DNA of 20,265 bases from Candidatus Nanohaloarchaea archaeon (GTDB taxonomy: Archaea; EX4484-52; GLR71). The notes under the pieces are model-generated. The model saw only the letters and a list, made by a program, of their open reading frames with translations. It was not told the DNA's origin and ran no database searches. The stretch covers positions 1 to 20,265 of the forward strand of contig DAOVHT010000009.1 of NCBI GenBank assembly GCA_030671745.1, in the 5' to 3' direction. Shown here piece by piece: positions 18,901 through 20,265 of this stretch; position 1 is the stretch's first letter; every line of letters starts with the position of its first letter. Made by a program: the position numbers and the translations under genes.

Positions 18901-20265
18901 GTGAGCACGAGTCAGGTCGGGGCATTATACTATAACTATTCATGGGACAGCAAGAATTTTGTTGAATATGTTACATATCCGGTCCAGACATTTAATTATA
19001 CGGATGAATCGCATCTTGAGTTTGATATAGAGGCTATACAGCAACCAGTATATCCATGGGTGGAACCAAGAAGTGCTCAGATCAATCTGTCATATAATTA
19101 TTCGTTGAAGGTCACAAATATCGGTGATGTCGCAACCGGTACTGGATGGAATGTAACTCTTGACATACCAATTGAATGTAACATTACACAGGTCTATGAT
19201 TCGGGAGACTGGAATGATACTACACGAAAGATAACATGGGTATTGTCAGACATCGATTCGTATGTATCTGCATATGTAAACTTTACAGCAAATTGTACCA
19301 CTGAGGATACCCACATATTTGTTGCGGAGGGAATGAGGAACACTACAGCATACACAACTCTATCAAATGATACAAGCATCGGTTGTTCCGGTTCATCTTC
19401 ATGTTCTGCAACTGAAAGTTTCAGTTTCACAAAACCTGCCGGTGCGACATATGAGAGGATGACAGAGATTGATCTCTATGTAAGGTATAATTGGACCGGT
19501 TATGATCTTACAATAGGTCAGGGTGCGGTCAATATATCTGATGATTCAGGGGTGGGTCACTTGATATGGCAGAACTATACATTTGATGACGCTACAGATT
19601 CTATCTGGAGCAATTATTCGGTTGATGTCGGGGATCAAGATTCTTTTGTTGATTCGGCACGTGACATAAGCATAGTATCTTATGCTGATGCGACATCAGG
19701 TCCATATGTCAATGCAAGTGTGGATAAGTTGAGTTATACTTGGATTACAGGTACAGCATTTTCTGAGAGACAGAACCTGTTTGTCAATGTCAAGGTATAT
19801 GATTATTCACCGCTCCTTGAAAATTCTACACTGTATATCTCAGGTGATGATGCATCTACAGTTGGCGGTTGGGGTGAAGAATTCAATTATTCTGCCATGG
19901 TCATGGACAGGTTCGGTCGGGATGTCACAGTCTATGCATGGCACAAGAAGGGAGCAGCAGCATACACACAGATAGCAAACTGGACATGCTCAGCATGCTA
20001 TAATTGGACTCAAGCCAACTTCACTTATAATTATAATTATACTGATATAGATGCTAACTGGTACTTCAAATTCAACGCAACAAATGCAGACGGTTCAGAG
20101 AGCTTAGATGGTCTAGGTGGATCAACGTATGAAGTGGAAGAAGATGACATAAACACAACATACCTAACACCTGCATATGATGCAACAGTAAACAGATCAG
20201 TGGCAACAAACTTCACAATTCAAATAATGGACAATGATAACAACACAATACCTGCTGAAGTAGAA
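12400..20265 (+). CDS. Giant Ig-like-repeat surface protein, continuation after TAG (3' end outside window)
   Basis: There are 2,622 codons with no stop, in the same frame as the upstream part and running off the right edge. I read every codon of this stretch and found no further stop. It has no signal peptide of its own, so if TAG really stopped translation this part could not be exported by itself; the GTG at 12400 as an independent start is therefore unlikely. It completes the interrupted domain (NFTANC...), continues through NYTYDFTTPPGSRYEY and VKVYDYSPLL, then carries all of super-repeat B and the first module of a third copy. CxxC pairs lie at 13123, 14092, 15082 and 19987. Sequon density and Ig-like beta-strand patterns match the first part. 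No catalytic domain, sortase-like signal or C-terminal membrane anchor is visible, so the real C-terminus lies beyond the window. Confidence 0.9.
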   Translation, partial: MNFTANCTEEGSYKFVATGLRDTINYTSYSNDTEIYCLGSDCSLNYTYDFTTPPGSRYEYLTDEFNFLMFYNWTGQNMTIAQGTIKMYDDFWNLEMMKDRFVFPMGASEISGYEWYNHSIEMHEENTYRDNSRDILLSSYVDSTYGSDGKMGIEKIMYTWRTGKLFEESQDLYFNVKVYDYSPLLDNSTLYVSGDDAVTIGGWGEEFNFSTMVRDRFGRDVTVYAWHKKAAGNYVLIDSWVCTSCASWTQANFTYDYVADNISTWDFKFNATNADGSSELSGISYTVEKDDIDSDVILPANEVTINRSQTTVFSVRSYDRDNGTYPVGANGKIWITVYNFDSFEPSPAGLSSDDGWINRTMTNGDWCADESQYYLGPTKHQWMGGTFGDGDVKDNVTDAINFTLMGSLSNALINPDSTSNFTRGAIISFTASVADDCQGSRTADSTIILTMSQGAFERNCTAGITGICTIDTDSGFPLGWYNVTTSSNKTGYNDGILLNESQFFLRSPIQLDDDLKVPSETEIAWGESPYNFSVNITSVDNESVTTYLWMSNSSGAWWIENQTTCTTCDNFSFITTKSFTNDSISGNVWYFKFNATSTTGYVNATISAQWFNVTQNSIDLRSFGNNGSSVNRTSNPGTVLNITAKVWDLVLDQDTLDSSTPNITLDEIHFYVFNGTGYVENVTEESLNGTDYIRSFNPNCNYTVGPVYWTVNVSGAQAYSDNTTGGYNTLLLDVIGDLNATYISPVSLQEYEIGASVIFNGNVTDDCQSGVADVNVTYNITTSGTSYYCYSLSTENPYTCSWSTSGKLVGDYNVTMIVAESYYNNDSAIELSAFKIKSTPKLDSAEVDVKSDGWSLLRNFTLNVTDNTGDTVTVQLWQAPFGTEDWVEVGSSKQCVSCSDTILSWDSAYDCSDISIMKFKFNATDTEGNSYNTTGSDYVIDDQFTIEESDVAIEYIFGNETNATLEQASQIQLRVYDLDNSTYISTSASVSFNVTKQGLGSQYSIIGTNTTNSTGYVLYDVSPDATYSTVKQNWLGFVPESDSCYAYNYSDTFNMTTWTNVPQIDNVSVDLITSGWGMERTFNVSVYDTNSTVELYLWRASGLGGPWILMNSSNYTTVGAWQDFNFTQMFDCSLQDTWYFKFNMTNSMGNLNSTAETATNNFTLTQDTILLEDVYGTDSVANRRGDQTDLFYLRVRDMNGSLLPNLMVNFTMTLSPGVWGPVYGNTTNASGYSVFNFNPGCAPKYEVGDRLWKAYVAEETSTCYAFNTTTDLNFTVMGDITLDLQKPDGTINYTQEGTIPFLGSTVDDCGDPLSTTVQFYANYSAAAGYNCTDVSPVGANAYTCDLPTTLQTNMGWYNTTMYANKTYHYDNDTLRSGVSFGRDSLFYLLEKLKLESPDATPLTNGWGYEDWNFSIIASSGHPTDVYTTSLMLSQTPPPTITCDGATCINQTPVECVNCVDSLKYWYRNFTGSEIGTWYYRFDMNGTYSDFDTSSHKIIVTKDNVSIEYVAGNESDAYYLPPQSANFTLQVRDNVRQQYVDSTEATVTFEVTRDAANTIWQTVGTNTTNLTGHVNYDFIPDCTIQNGTRLWRAYINTSLDDYYNYNISDDFLVDVNTESCTATVDLTVVKSPSEIFENMTFGVNATVMALQGDATDVNVSISVPVGWTVWNGTAYSNVISIDSILSGNVMDAHWDITPNSSRDHNLTISVNATMDLELRTDSIEDSIFIYKLSEGSNPGVSLPGVISSGEDMIASFACDAGEYRAAYLNINYTNVTSEPNNVGLRVTSYNGTSWNDIAHSYNINLTSDGVYKVPVLAGQSDANETGSCLFNVTNLGDNDINITAMDLSAYYNETVSVQDIQASIDGVETTGMEPGDGVFNVSVRVANSGNELFEGTLWLNITNSTGDVINYTNQSVSVSADSIYIANVTGINTSLWASDDYGISAYLINGSDSYVRAESFIFKTVEVSSLAFDFMCNQTTQEYNVTIDNPFTDEIEYNVSLVVPAGWSYLPAYQLLNTTSIGNHTLSFNLTSSSSASETVYVNATVLYTYPVSGKAVNSTSMIVENNSMAILRIVRETPTNIGSDTVFDSQLTVYNDGCGTSSSGTLIKEVISTGWTPANPAIKTNEYGSDIELISATTDLINNIVTWELGEIPVNKYAVLTYQVKSPVSTSQVGALYYNYSWDSKNFVEYVTYPVQTFNYTDESHLEFDIEAIQQPVYPWVEPRSAQINLSYNYSLKVTNIGDVATGTGWNVTLDIPIECNITQVYDSGDWNDTTRKITWVLSDIDSYVSAYVNFTANCTTEDTHIFVAEGMRNTTAYTTLSNDTSIGCSGSSSCSATESFSFTKPAGATYERMTEIDLYVRYNWTGYDLTIGQGAVNISDDSGVGHLIWQNYTFDDATDSIWSNYSVDVGDQDSFVDSARDISIVSYADATSGPYVNASVDKLSYTWITGTAFSERQNLFVNVKVYDYSPLLENSTLYISGDDASTVGGWGEEFNYSAMVMDRFGRDVTVYAWHKKGAAAYTQIANWTCSACYNWTQANFTYNYNYTDIDANWYFKFNATNADGSESLDGLGGSTYEVEEDDINTTYLTPAYDATVNRSVATNFTIQIMDNDNNTIPAEVE
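12943..19806 (+). repeat. Super-repeat copy B of the giant protein (2,288 codons)
   Basis: The copy begins at SPLLDNSTLYVSGDD ... IGGWGEEFNFS and repeats the module order of copy A: CxxC modules, GWGYEDWNFSI / MLSQTPPP / CINQT (about 16570), SGWTV-like and CDAGEYRA (about 17280-17690), YYNETVSVQDIQ (17946), RETPTNIGSDTVFDSQ (about 18622) and YPWVEPRSAQIN (about 19050). It is 278 codons longer than A. The offset jumps from about 6.03 kb at the first module to about 6.94 kb at the next, so B carries an extra WG/CxxC module group, near 13.0-14.9 kb. Confidence 0.85.
19807..20265 (+). repeat. Start of super-repeat copy C
   Basis: SPLLENSTLYISGDD ... VGGWGEEFNYS and DRFGRDVTVYAWHKK repeat the beginning of copy B at an offset of 6,864 bases, with long stretches of near-identical DNA (compare 13039-13085 with 19903-19949). 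The copy is cut by the window edge, so the protein has at least a third unit or part of one. Confidence 0.85.

Noticed and set aside
12400..20265. Independent second giant gene starting at GTG 12400
   Set aside because: It would start in the middle of a conserved domain and lack a signal peptide. The super-repeat alignment shows it is the continuation of the same frame.
1..20265. CRISPR array, insertion sequence or alternative TGA code
   Set aside because: There are no regularly spaced short repeats with unique spacers and no transposase. TGA ends three ordinary genes, so it is a stop here.

Overview
The window looks like part of a low-GC archaeal chromosome, most likely from a DPANN-type lineage (Woesearchaeota/Pacearchaeota-like). 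This placement is inferred from gene content and style, not from a marker gene. The reasons are archaeal TATA boxes about 26 bases upstream of starts with little or no leader, two very small CxxC...CxxC zinc-ribbon proteins (one of the DUF5679 type), an archaeal-style MinD ATPase, and one enormous N-glycosylation-rich surface protein. TGA and TAA end every ordinary gene here. TAG occurs only once as a gene-ending codon, and that one is suspicious.

Left part (1-3.5 kb). The window opens inside the 3' end of a CorC/HlyC-type membrane protein gene. A 46-residue zinc-ribbon gene (286-426, minus strand) converges on it. About 500 bases without a convincing gene follow (427-942), holding several inverted repeats and TATA-like sites. 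Then come an unrecognised 225-residue protein with a possible winged-helix N-terminus (943-1620), a 52-residue DUF5679-like zinc ribbon (1689-1847), and a two-gene unit of a MinD/ParA-family ATPase (1926-2696) and a lysine-rich coiled-coil protein (2708-3424).

Middle (3.4-4.0 kb). A small minus-strand gene (3499-3843) is bracketed by two nearly identical 26/27-base direct repeats, each itself a palindrome. One copy lies between the gene's TATA box and its Shine-Dalgarno site; the other overlaps its stop codon.

Right part (4.0-20.3 kb, 80% of the window). One reading frame encodes a giant secreted or membrane-anchored, Ig-like-repeat surface protein and runs off the right edge. The frame is broken once, by a TAG at 12397-12399, and then stays open in the same frame for 7,866 bases to the window end. 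The protein is built from a super-repeat of 2,010 and then 2,288 codons (copies begin at about 6913, 12943 and 19807). In the second super-repeat the codon aligned with the TAG is TAT (Tyr). The TAG therefore interrupts a conserved domain and is not a natural C-terminus. A recent nonsense mutation, a base-call error, or amber decoding (for example as pyrrolysine) are the candidate explanations.

The genes do not form one obvious pathway. The MinD/coiled-coil pair may act in intracellular positioning, and the giant protein would coat or project from the cell surface. Any link between the two is only proximity.
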